DNA of 64,000 nt from Nocardioides jiangsuensis. Lineage in GTDB: Bacteria; Actinomycetota; Actinomycetes; Propionibacteriales; Nocardioidaceae. The translations under genes were made by a program, and so were the position numbers. Positions 45,804-54,154 of the stretch are shown piece after piece (positions within the stretch are counted from its first letter, which is position 1; every line of letters starts with the position of its first letter). Below the pieces are notes generated by a model, which worked only from the letters and a program-made list of their open reading frames with translations, searched no databases and had not been told where the DNA came from. The stretch is taken from positions 248,001 to 312,000 of the forward strand of contig NZ_JAIEZQ010000003.1 of the NCBI RefSeq assembly GCF_019679455.1, in the 5' to 3' direction.

Positions 45804-46634
45804 ATGGGGTGGAAGTACACGCGGGAGATCCTGCAGGAGGCGGTCGACAGCTCGCTGTCGGTGGCGGGGGTGCTCCGGCATCTCGGGGTGGCGCAGACCG
45901 GCGGTGCACACGCGCACATCAGCCGCAGCATCAAGCGCATGGGCATCGACACCAGCCACTTCACCGGTCAGGCGTGGTCGCGCGGGCGGACCTTCCCGCC
46001 GCGCCGGGCTCCCGGGGAGTGGCTGAGGCAGCTGCCGCCGGGCTCCCCGCGGCTCAGTGGGAAGCGGCTGAGAGTGGCGCTGCTGCGCACAGGTCGCCCC
46101 TACGTCTGCGTCGAGTGCGACAACCGCGGCGAGTGGCAGGGCAGGCCGTTGACCCTGCACGTGGACCACGTCGACGGCGACTACCTCGACTGCCGGCCGG
46201 ACAACCTCCGCTTCCTCTGCCCGAACTGTCACGCGCAGACGCCGACGTACGCGGGCCGGAACCTGCGCCGGGACCCTTCGTCGGCCGCCACCGACGGCGC
46301 CGCTACCGAGGGGGTGGGAGCGGCCGGCCCCAGACCTGGGGGCCACGCCTCGAGAGCCCCGAACCGTGACCAGGAACGTGGTGCGCCCGGCGAGATTCGA
46401 ACTCGCACTGGATCGGACCTAAACCGATTGCCTCCTGCCGTTGGGCTACGGGCGCGCGAGCCACAGTCTAGGCGGCACGCCTGCCGACAGCCCCGTCAGA
46501 CCGCGAGCCCGAGGTCGCGCCGCAGCTTGGCGACGTGGCCGGTGGCCTTGACGTTGTACTGCGCCACCTCGACCTTGCCGGCCTCGTCGACGACGACCGT
46601 GGAGCGGATCACGCCCTCGACGACCTTCCCGTAG
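45804..46634 (+). CDS. HNH endonuclease-like protein, with abnormal 3' extension
   Basis: Residues ~1-155 form a complete HNH protein: a helical N terminus (YTREILQEAVDSSLSVAGVLRHLG), then C102-x2-C105, VDHVDGD with D121-H122, N134 and C139-x2-C142 (LCPNCHAQT). The frame does not stop there. It runs antisense through the tRNA and into the 3' part of bcp for ~120 residues of unlike composition. Leaderless start: TAGCGT (45792-45797) 6 nt before the ATG. The functional end is probably near 46270-46370. Confidence 0.65.
   Translation: MGWKYTREILQEAVDSSLSVAGVLRHLGVAQTGGAHAHISRSIKRMGIDTSHFTGQAWSRGRTFPPRRAPGEWLRQLPPGSPRLSGKRLRVALLRTGRPYVCVECDNRGEWQGRPLTLHVDHVDGDYLDCRPDNLRFLCPNCHAQTPTYAGRNLRRDPSSAATDGAATEGVGAAGPRPGGHASRAPNRDQERGAPGEIRTRTGSDLNRLPPAVGLRAREPQSRRHACRQPRQTASPRSRRSLATWPVALTLYCATSTLPASSTTTVERITPSTTFP
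46379..46455 (-). tRNA. Short tRNA with UAG (leucine) anticodon, CCA encoded
   Basis: The minus strand folds as a cloverleaf: acceptor GCGCCCG/CGGGCGC, D arm, anticodon stem ATCGG/CCGAT with loop TTTAGGT, a 5-nt variable loop, T stem GCGAG/CTCGC with loop TTCGAAT, discriminator A and genomic CCA (46379-46381). The anticodon reads TAG, which pairs with the leucine codon CUA. Leucine tRNAs are normally class II with a long variable arm; this one is class I in size. The cognate amino acid is therefore uncertain. Confidence 0.85.
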
Positions 46635-46972
46635 AGCTTCTTCTCGCCGAACGCGCCGTACGACGTCATCACCGAGCGGTCCGGGTCGGAGAGGAGGGTG
46701 ATCGTGAGCGCGTCGCGCTCGCGGAACTTCGCGAGCTTCTCGGGCTTGTCGGGCGAGATGCCGAGCACCTCGTAGCCGGCGGCGCGCAGCGAGTCGAGCG
46801 AATCGGTGAAGTCGCAGGCCTGCTTGGTGCAGCCGGGGGTCATCGCGGCCGGGTAGAAGTAGACGATCACCTTGCGGCCGCGAAGCTCCGACAGGGTCAC
46901 GGTGGAGCCGTCATCGGCGGTCAGGGTGAAGTCCGGGGCGTCGTCACCGGGTGAGAGGCGCTTCTCGCTCAT
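46496..46972 (-). CDS. bcp: Thioredoxin-dependent thiol peroxidase (BCP/PrxQ)
   Basis: A 158-residue atypical two-Cys peroxiredoxin reducing hydroperoxides. The peroxidatic C48 and resolving C53 lie in MTPGCTKQACDF; PGDDAPDFTL and LLSDPDRSV are family motifs. GAGGAG precedes the ATG by 6 nt. It is divergent from cbiM, with the Nur-like palindrome in between. Confidence 0.95.
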   Translation of the reverse strand: MSEKRLSPGDDAPDFTLTADDGSTVTLSELRGRKVIVYFYPAAMTPGCTKQACDFTDSLDSLRAAGYEVLGISPDKPEKLAKFRERDALTITLLSDPDRSVMTSYGAFGEKKLYGKVVEGVIRSTVVVDEAGKVEVAQYNVKATGHVAKLRRDLGLAV

Positions 46973-46999
46973 GGGTGCTCCTCGGTCGGGAATAGCGGC

Positions 47000-47022
47000 T
47001 TATTGCGAACGGTTCGCAATAA
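47000..47022. promoter_or_regulatory. Candidate Nur (nickel) box upstream of cbiM
   Basis: A perfect palindrome with 11-bp arms: TTATTGCGAAC, one central G, and GTTCGCAATAA. Its core TTGCGA-ACGGT-TCGCAA fits the TTGCNA-N5-TNGCAA pattern known for the Fur-family nickel regulator Nur in Streptomyces. It lies 99 bp upstream of the nickel/cobalt transporter start and 27 bp from the bcp start. A TACAGT box (47025-47030) follows at once, so binding would cover the cbiM promoter. Confidence 0.7.
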
Positions 47023-47121
47023 CGTACAGTCGTCTGGAGCGGCCATCACGGTGCCCCGTGCCGGCCGCCGCCGTGGCACCAACCTAGTGACCGAGCCCCA
47101 GCGCTCACGGAGGACCCGAGC

Positions 47122-47817
47122 ATGCACGTTCCCGACGGATTCCTGGACGCGCCGACGTCGGTCGCGACCGGGGTCGTCGCCGCCGCCGGGGTGGGCCTCG
47201 CGCTGCGCAAGGCGCGCGCCGAGCTCGACGACCGCACCGCGCCGATGGCCGGGCTCGTGGCCACCTTCGTGTTCGCCACCCAGATGCTCAACTTCCCGGT
47301 CGGCCTCGGGACCAGCGGACACCTGCTCGGTGGGGCGCTCGCCGCCGTGCTGGTCGGGCCGTGGACGGGGATCCTCAGCGTCAGCGTCGTGCTGCTGGTC
47401 CAGGCACTCCTGCTCGCCGACGGCGGGATCACCGCGCTCGGCACGAACATCACGCTGATGAGCCTGGTCGGCCTCGTCGTCGGCTGGCTGGTGTTCCGCG
47501 GGCTCCAGCGCGTCCTGCCCAAGCGGGTCGGCCTCGTGCCGGTGCTCGCCGCGGCGGGTGCGTTCGTCTCGGTGCCGGCTGCCGCGCTCGCGTTCACCGG
47601 TCTGTACGCCGTCGGCGGCACCGCCCCGATCCCGCTCGACACGCTCGCCGCCGCGATGCTCGGCTGGCACACGCTGATCGGCGTCGGCGAGGCGGTCATC
47701 ACCGGCCTCGTGGTCGGCAGCGTGGTCGCCGTACGCCCCGACCTCGTGTACGGCGCCCGCCCGGCGCTCGCGGTGCGCACCCTGGAGATCCGGAGCGACG
47801 CGGGGGCCTCCGCATGA
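47122..47817 (+). CDS. cbiM: Nickel/cobalt ECF transporter, S-component CbiM/NikM
   Basis: A 231-residue membrane protein with 6-7 hydrophobic segments. The N terminus MHVPDGFLD supplies the metal-binding amino group and His2, so this start is certain. NFPVGLGTSGHLLGGALAAVLVGPWTG-type motifs follow. It captures Ni2+ or Co2+ in the cbiMNQO operon. It overlaps the next gene by 4 bp. Confidence 0.94.
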   Translation: MHVPDGFLDAPTSVATGVVAAAGVGLALRKARAELDDRTAPMAGLVATFVFATQMLNFPVGLGTSGHLLGGALAAVLVGPWTGILSVSVVLLVQALLLADGGITALGTNITLMSLVGLVVGWLVFRGLQRVLPKRVGLVPVLAAAGAFVSVPAAALAFTGLYAVGGTAPIPLDTLAAAMLGWHTLIGVGEAVITGLVVGSVVAVRPDLVYGARPALAVRTLEIRSDAGASA

Positions 47818-48245
47818 GCCGAACGGTGCGCACCCGGACGTTCCTCGTGGTCGGGCTCGCGGTCGCGATGCTCCTGGCCGGCGTGGTCAGCTACTACGCC
47901 TCGAGCCATCCCGACGGCCTGGAGCACGTCGCGGAGCAGGCCGGCTTCGCGGACACCGCCGAAGAGTCCGCCACCGCCGACGGGCCGCTCGCGGACTACC
48001 GCGTCAAGGGTGTCGAGGACGACCGCGCCGCCGGAGGCCTCGCCGGGGTCGTCGGAGCCGCCGCGGTCCTCGCGCTGTCGCTGGGCCTGGTCCACCTCGT
48101 ACGGCGCCGGGGCAGCCGCACCGGCGAGCCGTCGGCCGGCCCGTCGCCGGACCCGGCCACCGTCCCGGACAACGGCCGCGCCACCGATCCCGAAGGGTCC
48201 CGCCACGCCGACGCCGAGCGTGGCCCGCTCGACGGGCGGCGCTGA
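47814..48245 (+). CDS. cbiN: PDGLE-domain small transport subunit (CbiN/NikN)
   Basis: A 143-residue protein with a first hydrophobic helix (FLVVGLAVAMLLAGVVSYYA), the diagnostic SHPDGLEHVAEQAGF, and a second helix (GLAGVVGAAAVLALSLGLVHLV). A charged tail of ~45 residues rich in Pro, Asp and Gly ends it. NikN/CbiN stabilises the CbiM loop for metal uptake. It starts by ATGA overlap with cbiM. Confidence 0.92.
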   Translation: MSRTVRTRTFLVVGLAVAMLLAGVVSYYASSHPDGLEHVAEQAGFADTAEESATADGPLADYRVKGVEDDRAAGGLAGVVGAAAVLALSLGLVHLVRRRGSRTGEPSAGPSPDPATVPDNGRATDPEGSRHADAERGPLDGRR

Positions 48246-48246
48246 C

Positions 48247-48989
48247 ATGGGCGCGGGACACGGCCACAAGCTCCACTACCACGGCCACTCCGTGGTGCAC
48301 CGGGCGCCGGCGCACCTCAAGGTGGCCTCGCTGCTCGTCTTCATGCTGGTCGTGGTGGCGACCTCGCGCACCTGGTTCCCGGTCTTCGGGGTCTACCTCG
48401 CGCTGCTGGTCGCGGTGATCGCGGCCTCGAAGGTGCCGCCGCTCTACATCGTGAAGCGGATGGTGGTCGAGGTCCCGTTCGTGGTCTTCGCGCTGCTGAT
48501 GCCGTTCGTGGCCACGGGCCCCCGCGTCGACGTACTCGGGCTGTCCCTGGCCGAGGACGGCCTGCTCGCCGCGTGGGGGCTGCTGGCGAAGGGCACGCTC
48601 GGCGTGGTCGCCAGCCTCACCCTGGCCGCGACCACCGAGCCCCGGGACCTGCTCGCCGGGCTCGAGCGGCTCCGCGTGCCGCACCAGCTCGTGCAGATCC
48701 TGGGCTTCATGATCCGCTACCTCGACGTGGTCACCGAGGAGATGCGCCGGATGCGCGTGGCCCGCGAGTCCCGCGGGTTCAGCGCGCGGTCGGTCCGTCA
48801 CTGGCCGGTGGTCGCGCGCTCGGCCGGTGCGCTGTTCATCCGCTCCTACGAGCGGGGCGAGCGGGTGCACCTCGCGATGCTGTCCCGCGGCTACACCGGC
48901 AGCCTCACCCCCGGCGCGACGACCCCCGGCGCGACGAACGCCACCCCGACGACCGCGGCCCCGTCCAGCACGACCCCCGGGAACCACGC

Positions 48990-48993
<4 letters not shown>
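48247..48993 (+). CDS. cbiQ: Nickel/cobalt ECF transporter T-component (CbiQ)
   Basis: A 248-residue T-component with several membrane segments and the ATPase-coupling motif RVARESRGFSAR plus a late AMLSRGYTG. The N terminus MGAGHGHKLHYHGHSVVH has five His in the first 14 residues, a likely metal-handling sequence. A Thr/Pro/Ala-rich repeat tail (TPGATTPGATNATPTTAAP) closes it. It overlaps cbiO by 4 bp. Confidence 0.93.
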
Positions 48994-49748
<755 letters not shown>

Positions 49749-49813
49749 CCTTCGACTGGTGTGACCGGGCCCGTCCGGACGCATGATCGAGCACCCCAGA
49801 ACGAGGAGACAAC

Positions 49814-50083
49814 GTGAGCCACGCCGAGAAGCCGGTCGACACTCGTGCACCCGACACGATCGAGGACGAGATCGAGGCCACGCGGGCGCGGCTCGCCGGG
49901 ACGATCGACCAGCTGCTCCACCGGTCCAGCCCCAAGACCATCGCCAAGCGTGAGATGGCCAGCTTCAAGGGCTTCTTCGTCGACCCGGTGACGGGTCCGC
50001 GGAAGGACAACATCCTCAAGGTCGTCGCCGGCGTCGGCGGCGTCGTGGTGCTCGCCGTCGTTGCCAGGAAGGTCTCGAACTAG
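49814..50083 (+). CDS. DUF3618 domain protein
   Basis: An 89-residue actinobacterial DUF3618 protein: IEDEIEATRARLAGTIDQL helix, then a C-terminal transmembrane helix (VVAGVGGVVVLAVVA). The GTG follows GAGGAGA with 7-nt spacing. It is 3 nt before the GroES gene, so both share a transcript. Function unknown; probably a small membrane-envelope protein. Confidence 0.85.
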   Translation: MSHAEKPVDTRAPDTIEDEIEATRARLAGTIDQLLHRSSPKTIAKREMASFKGFFVDPVTGPRKDNILKVVAGVGGVVVLAVVARKVSN

Positions 50084-50086
50084 CCC

Positions 50087-50413
50087 GTGACGCAGGAGAA
50101 GACCCCGATCCGGATGCTGCACGACCGCGTCCTGGTCGCGCTCGACAAGGAGGCCGGGGAGCGGCGCTCCAGCGGCGGCATCGTCATCCCCGCCACCGCG
50201 GCGATGAGTGGGCGCCGGCTGGCCTGGTGCAAGGTGGTGGCTGTCGGGCCGCACGTGCGCGCTGTGGAGGTCGGCGACCGGGTGCTCTTCGACCCGGAGG
50301 AGAAGGCCGAGGTCGAGGTGCAGGGCGAGGAGTACGTCGTCATGCGCGAGCGCGACATCCACGCCGTGGCCGCGGACCGGGTCGGCGACAGCCAGACCGG
50401 CCTCTACCTCTGA
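50087..50413 (+). CDS. GroES-type co-chaperonin
   Basis: A 108-residue chaperonin-10 family protein: IRMLHDRVLVALDKEAGERRSSGGIVIP opening (mobile loop with SSGGI), then VVAVGPHVRAVEVGDRVLFDP and EYVVMRERDIHAV. No groEL is adjacent; actinobacteria often carry extra GroES genes away from groEL. The GTG starts 3 nt after DUF3618. A strong terminator follows. Confidence 0.86.
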   Translation: MTQEKTPIRMLHDRVLVALDKEAGERRSSGGIVIPATAAMSGRRLAWCKVVAVGPHVRAVEVGDRVLFDPEEKAEVEVQGEEYVVMRERDIHAVAADRVGDSQTGLYL

Positions 50414-50478
50414 CGGAGGACCCCTCCAGCACGTCCGCCGGCGCGGCCGGCCCACAGCACAGCAGGACTCTTCAGGAC

Positions 50479-50519
50479 ACGACGAAGGCCCCGACCGGGA
50501 TGGTCGGGGCCTTCGTCGT
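50479..50519. terminator. Strong bidirectional hairpin terminator
   Basis: An 18-bp perfect stem (left arm 50479-50496, right arm 50502-50519, core GGCCCCGACC/GGTCGGGGCC) has a 5-nt loop. It lies between the end of groES on the plus strand and the end of the next minus-strand gene, so it probably ends transcription from both sides. Confidence 0.8.
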
Positions 50520-50550
50520 CGGGTGGCCGGTGTGCCGGCCGGACCGCAGG

Positions 50551-51177
50551 TCAGGCGCGGTGCGTGCCGGTGGTGTGCGCCGTGTCGTCGGACGTCGGCT
50601 CGGCCGGGTGGGTGGTCTCGGCGACCCCGTCCGGGCGGGGCGTGTCCTCGGTGAGGTGGTCGCCGCGGGGCGTCCCGACGGTGTCGTCCGTCGGGTGCGT
50701 GCCGGTCGGGGTGGTGTGCGTGTCCGCCGCCGTCGTGGGCGCGCCGGTGGTGGACGCCGTCGTGTGCGCGCCGGCGGTGGACGTCGTGGTGTGCGCGCCG
50801 TCCGTGGTGGTCGACGGTGCGGGGTGACGCACGTCCGGGTCGAGCTCGTCGGCGCGGCGCAGCTGCTCCTGGTGCTCGTCACGGTGCGCGGCGGCGACGT
50901 GCTGGCGCTCGGCTGCCTCGGCCTCGAGGCGCTGCGCCTCGGCGGCCTTGCGCTCGGCCTCGGCGCGCGACGCCGCAGCGGCGGCCTCCGTCTCACGTGC
51001 GCGGGCCTCGTGCTTCTCGAGCTTGGTGGCCTGGGTCGTCGCGTGCTCCCGGATCTCGGCGGCGCGCTCACGGTTGTGTGCCTTCTTGCGCTTGTTCGCC
51101 GCGGCCGCGACGGCGGCGATGATCGCGATGACGACGAGCGCCACCACGACGAGCCAGATGATGCTCTCGGTGCTCAT
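50551..51177 (-). CDS. Membrane-anchored coiled-coil protein with Thr/His-rich tail
   Basis: A 208-residue protein. An N-terminal helix (IIWLVVVALVVIAIIAAVAAA) spans the membrane. Residues ~30-105 are a charged, Ala/Glu/Arg-rich coiled coil. The last ~95 residues are low-complexity, rich in Thr, His, Ala and Pro with 'GAHTT' repeats. Actinobacterial relatives are small envelope proteins of unknown role. Start ATG at 51177 follows GAGGGA. Confidence 0.75.
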   Translation of the reverse strand: MSTESIIWLVVVALVVIAIIAAVAAAANKRKKAHNRERAAEIREHATTQATKLEKHEARARETEAAAAASRAEAERKAAEAQRLEAEAAERQHVAAAHRDEHQEQLRRADELDPDVRHPAPSTTTDGAHTTTSTAGAHTTASTTGAPTTAADTHTTPTGTHPTDDTVGTPRGDHLTEDTPRPDGVAETTHPAEPTSDDTAHTTGTHRA

Positions 51178-51337
51178 GGGTCCCTCCTCAGTTCGGTGGA
51201 GTGGACGTACCCGGGCCCCCGGGCGGCAAACATCCGCGTGGCACGGGCGGGAGCGCCCGGCCGGCGTCGGCGAAACCATAACTTGTTCCACCCTGCCGCG
51301 TTGAGGGTTCACCACCCCCCCGAGGACCGGAGAGCCC

Positions 51338-53797
51338 ATGAGCTTCTCGCGCCGTGCCACCGCCGTACTCGCTGCGCTCGCCCTGCTTCCCGCGCTGGTC
51401 GCCGTACAGGCGGCCACCACCACCGTGGAGGCGACCGCCGCGACGTCGCTGCTGCGCCCCGCGGACGGGGTGTACCGGGCGACGATCCGGCGCACCGAGC
51501 ACGGGATCCCGCACATCACCGCGCGCGACTACGGCTCGCTCGGGTTCGGGCACGGCTTCGCGACCGCGGAGACCTCGATCTGCTCGCTCGCGGACACGCT
51601 GCTCACCGCCCGCGGCGAGCGGTCCCGCTACCTCGGCGCGAACCGTCGTTACCGCGACCACGTGACGCTCGACGCCACGAACCGGCAGACCGACACGTTG
51701 TTCACCGACATCCGCAACCGGCGGGTGGTCGAGCGGCTGCTCGCGGACCCGCGCCGCGGGCCCAGCCAGGAGACCAAGGCGATCGTCCGCGGCTACACGG
51801 CCGGCATCAACCGGTACCTGCGCTCAGTCGGCGGCTCGCCCGGGATCGAGGACCCGGCCTGCCGGGGTGCCGCGTGGATCAGGCCGACCGCCACTCCGCT
51901 CGACCTCTGGTACGGCGTCTACGCCGCGAACCTGCTCGCCTCGACCGGGGTGTTCGTGCCGCAGATCGCCGACGCCGCGCCGCCCACCGCCGACGACCCG
52001 GGCCTGCCGGCCACCGGCACCGCGTCGTTCGCCGAGGTGCCGCGCTCCCTGCCCTCGAGGGACGACCTGTTCGCCGGCCTCGGCAAGGACCCGCGGGCGC
52101 CGTTCGGCTCCAACGCCACAGCCGTGGGGGCCGACTCGACCGCCACCGGTCACGGCATGCTGCTGGGCAACCCGCACTTCCCGTGGCGCGGCCGCTACCG
52201 GTTCACCCAGTCCCACCTGACGATCCCCGGCGAGTACGACGTGGCGGGCGCGAGCCTGATCGGGTCGCCGGTGGTGAACATCGGCTTCAACGACGACGTC
52301 GCGTGGAGCCACACCGTCTCCACCGCCTACCGGTTCACGCCCTACGAGTACCGCACCGTCCCCGGCGCGCCCACCACCTACCTCACCGAGGAGGGGCCGC
52401 GCGAGCTGCGGCGTCGCGAGGTGTCGTTCCTGGCCAAGGGGCGGGACGGCCGGCTGCGCACGGTCACCGAGGACGTCTACCGCACCGCCCAGGGTTACGT
52501 GCTTCACGCCCCGGACGTGCTGATGCCGTGGTCACCGGCGAGCTTCTTCGCGATCCGCGACGCCAACGCCGAGCACCTGCGCACGATCGACACGTTCCAC
52601 GGGATGGCGAAGGCGCACAACGTCCGGCAGCTGCTCGCAGCCGAGGACCGCGGGGCCGGCATGCCCTGGGTGAACACGATCGCCGCGGACCGGGCGGGCA
52701 ACGTGCTCTACGCCGACCACTCCGTCGTACCCAACGTCCCCGACGAGGTCGTCGCGCGCTGCCTCACCCCGGTCGGCGCGGCGCTGTTCGAGCTGGCCGG
52801 GCTGCCCGGTCTCGACGGCACCCGCGCCTCCGGCGACTGCGCCTGGCGCACCGACGCCGACGCGAGCCGTCCCGGCGTGTTCGGTCCGGGCAACCTGCCC
52901 GAGACGTTTCGCCGGGACTGGGTGGTCAACGCCAACGACAGCTACTGGCTGCCGAACCCCGAGCAGCGGCTCGAGGGCTACGACCGGATCATCGGCTGCG
53001 AGCGCTGTGAGCGGAGCCTGCGGACCCGGATGGTCTACCGCTACGTGATGGACCGGCTCGCCGGGCGCGACGGACTGGCCGCGGACCGCCGGGTCTCCCA
53101 CCGCACGCTGCGGCTCTTCGAGCACGAGAACCGGGTCTTCGGCGCCGAGCTGGCCCGTCGCGACGGCGACCTGCACGAGGTCTGCCTCGCGGCCGACGGC
53201 GGCCGGGCGTGCGACGTGCTGACCACCTGGGACGGTCGCTCCGACACCCGCAGCGTCGGCACGCACGTCTTCCAGGAGTTCTGGAAGCGCGTCCCCGCCG
53301 AGCTGCTGTGGGAGGTTCCGTTCGACCCCGCCGACCCGGTCGGCACCCCGCGTGACCTGAACGAGAAGAACCCGCAGGTGGTGGCCGCGATGCGCGACGC
53401 GCTGGCGTACCTGCGGGAGAGGCAGGTGCCGTTCGGCGCCCGCTGGGGCTCCCTCCAGGTGGCCGGCGACGACGGCGCCCCCGCGATCCCGGTCGGCGGC
53501 GGAGAGGGCTTCGCCGGCAACGCCAACGCCGTGTCGAGCCGCTTCCCGGCCACCAACCGGGACCGGCTCTACCCGGTCAGCTACGGCTCCTCCCACATCC
53601 AGGCGGTCGCGTTCACCGACCACGGCGTGGACGCGGACACGATCCTCACCTACGGGCAGTCGCTGGACCCGACGTCGCGGTACTCCTCGGACCAGACCCG
53701 GCTGTTCGGCCGCGAGCAGTGGGTGGACTTCCCGTGGACGGACCGGCAGATCCGCGGCGACCTGGTGCGCAGCTACCGGGTCAGCGGCCGGGGCTGA
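51338..53797 (+). CDS. Penicillin-acylase family N-terminal nucleophile hydrolase
   Basis: An 819-residue secreted Ntn-hydrolase (aculeacin/AHL-acylase branch). A signal peptide (~1-35) precedes the alpha chain with HGIPHITARDYGSLGFGHGFA. Autocleavage is expected before S258 in the motif FGSNATAVG, making Ser the N-terminal nucleophile of the beta chain, with later VNIGFNDDVAWSHTVS and HHPHFPWRGR-like GNPHFPWRGRYRF. It may deacylate lipopeptides or acyl-homoserine lactones. It is monocistronic and overlaps the next minus-strand gene by 17 bp. Confidence 0.92.
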   Translation: MSFSRRATAVLAALALLPALVAVQAATTTVEATAATSLLRPADGVYRATIRRTEHGIPHITARDYGSLGFGHGFATAETSICSLADTLLTARGERSRYLGANRRYRDHVTLDATNRQTDTLFTDIRNRRVVERLLADPRRGPSQETKAIVRGYTAGINRYLRSVGGSPGIEDPACRGAAWIRPTATPLDLWYGVYAANLLASTGVFVPQIADAAPPTADDPGLPATGTASFAEVPRSLPSRDDLFAGLGKDPRAPFGSNATAVGADSTATGHGMLLGNPHFPWRGRYRFTQSHLTIPGEYDVAGASLIGSPVVNIGFNDDVAWSHTVSTAYRFTPYEYRTVPGAPTTYLTEEGPRELRRREVSFLAKGRDGRLRTVTEDVYRTAQGYVLHAPDVLMPWSPASFFAIRDANAEHLRTIDTFHGMAKAHNVRQLLAAEDRGAGMPWVNTIAADRAGNVLYADHSVVPNVPDEVVARCLTPVGAALFELAGLPGLDGTRASGDCAWRTDADASRPGVFGPGNLPETFRRDWVVNANDSYWLPNPEQRLEGYDRIIGCERCERSLRTRMVYRYVMDRLAGRDGLAADRRVSHRTLRLFEHENRVFGAELARRDGDLHEVCLAADGGRACDVLTTWDGRSDTRSVGTHVFQEFWKRVPAELLWEVPFDPADPVGTPRDLNEKNPQVVAAMRDALAYLRERQVPFGARWGSLQVAGDDGAPAIPVGGGEGFAGNANAVSSRFPATNRDRLYPVSYGSSHIQAVAFTDHGVDADTILTYGQSLDPTSRYSSDQTRLFGREQWVDFPWTDRQIRGDLVRSYRVSGRG

Positions 53798-53978
53798 GCC
53801 GGGCGGCGTCCTGCTGCTGGAGGCGTCGCACGCGGTTCAGCTCCTCCCGGAGGTCCGGGTCGGCCATCACGAGATAGACCAGGCCGCAGTCCTGCGGACC
53901 GGTCGCGCCGGACTGGCACAGCGAGCACGCGTCGCCGGGCCGGATCGGGCACCTGGCCTCCGGCAGGGTCCGGGGCAT
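53781..53978 (-). CDS. Small conserved Cys-containing protein (65 aa)
   Basis: A 65-residue protein with PIRPGDACSLCQSGATGPQDCGLVYLVMADPDLREEL, where the CSLC and later Cys suggest metal binding. Similar small proteins (DUF6767-like) are found in actinobacteria. AGGAGG lies 6 nt before the ATG at 53978. A longer upstream start exists but lacks support. Its 3' end overlaps the acylase gene on the other strand. Confidence 0.75.
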   Translation of the reverse strand: MPRTLPEARCPIRPGDACSLCQSGATGPQDCGLVYLVMADPDLREELNRVRRLQQQDAARLSPGR

Positions 53979-54154
53979 CGTGGCCTCCTGGGGGTTGCGC
54001 CTGATGGCGTGAGGTCTCACCCAGTACAACCTGCGAGTCGCCTCGCGGCGTCCCGCCGAACAGCCCGACCCGGCGGGCCGTTGGTCCTGTCGTCCCGTGC
54101 GCGGGCCGGGGTTGCGGGCCGGTTCCGCCGGCGCGGCCGTGGCAGGCTGACGTC

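Noticed and set aside
46973-47121. Cobalamin riboswitch before cbiM
   Set aside because: The gap is only 149 bp and no B12-box-like sequence was seen. The palindrome explains regulation better.
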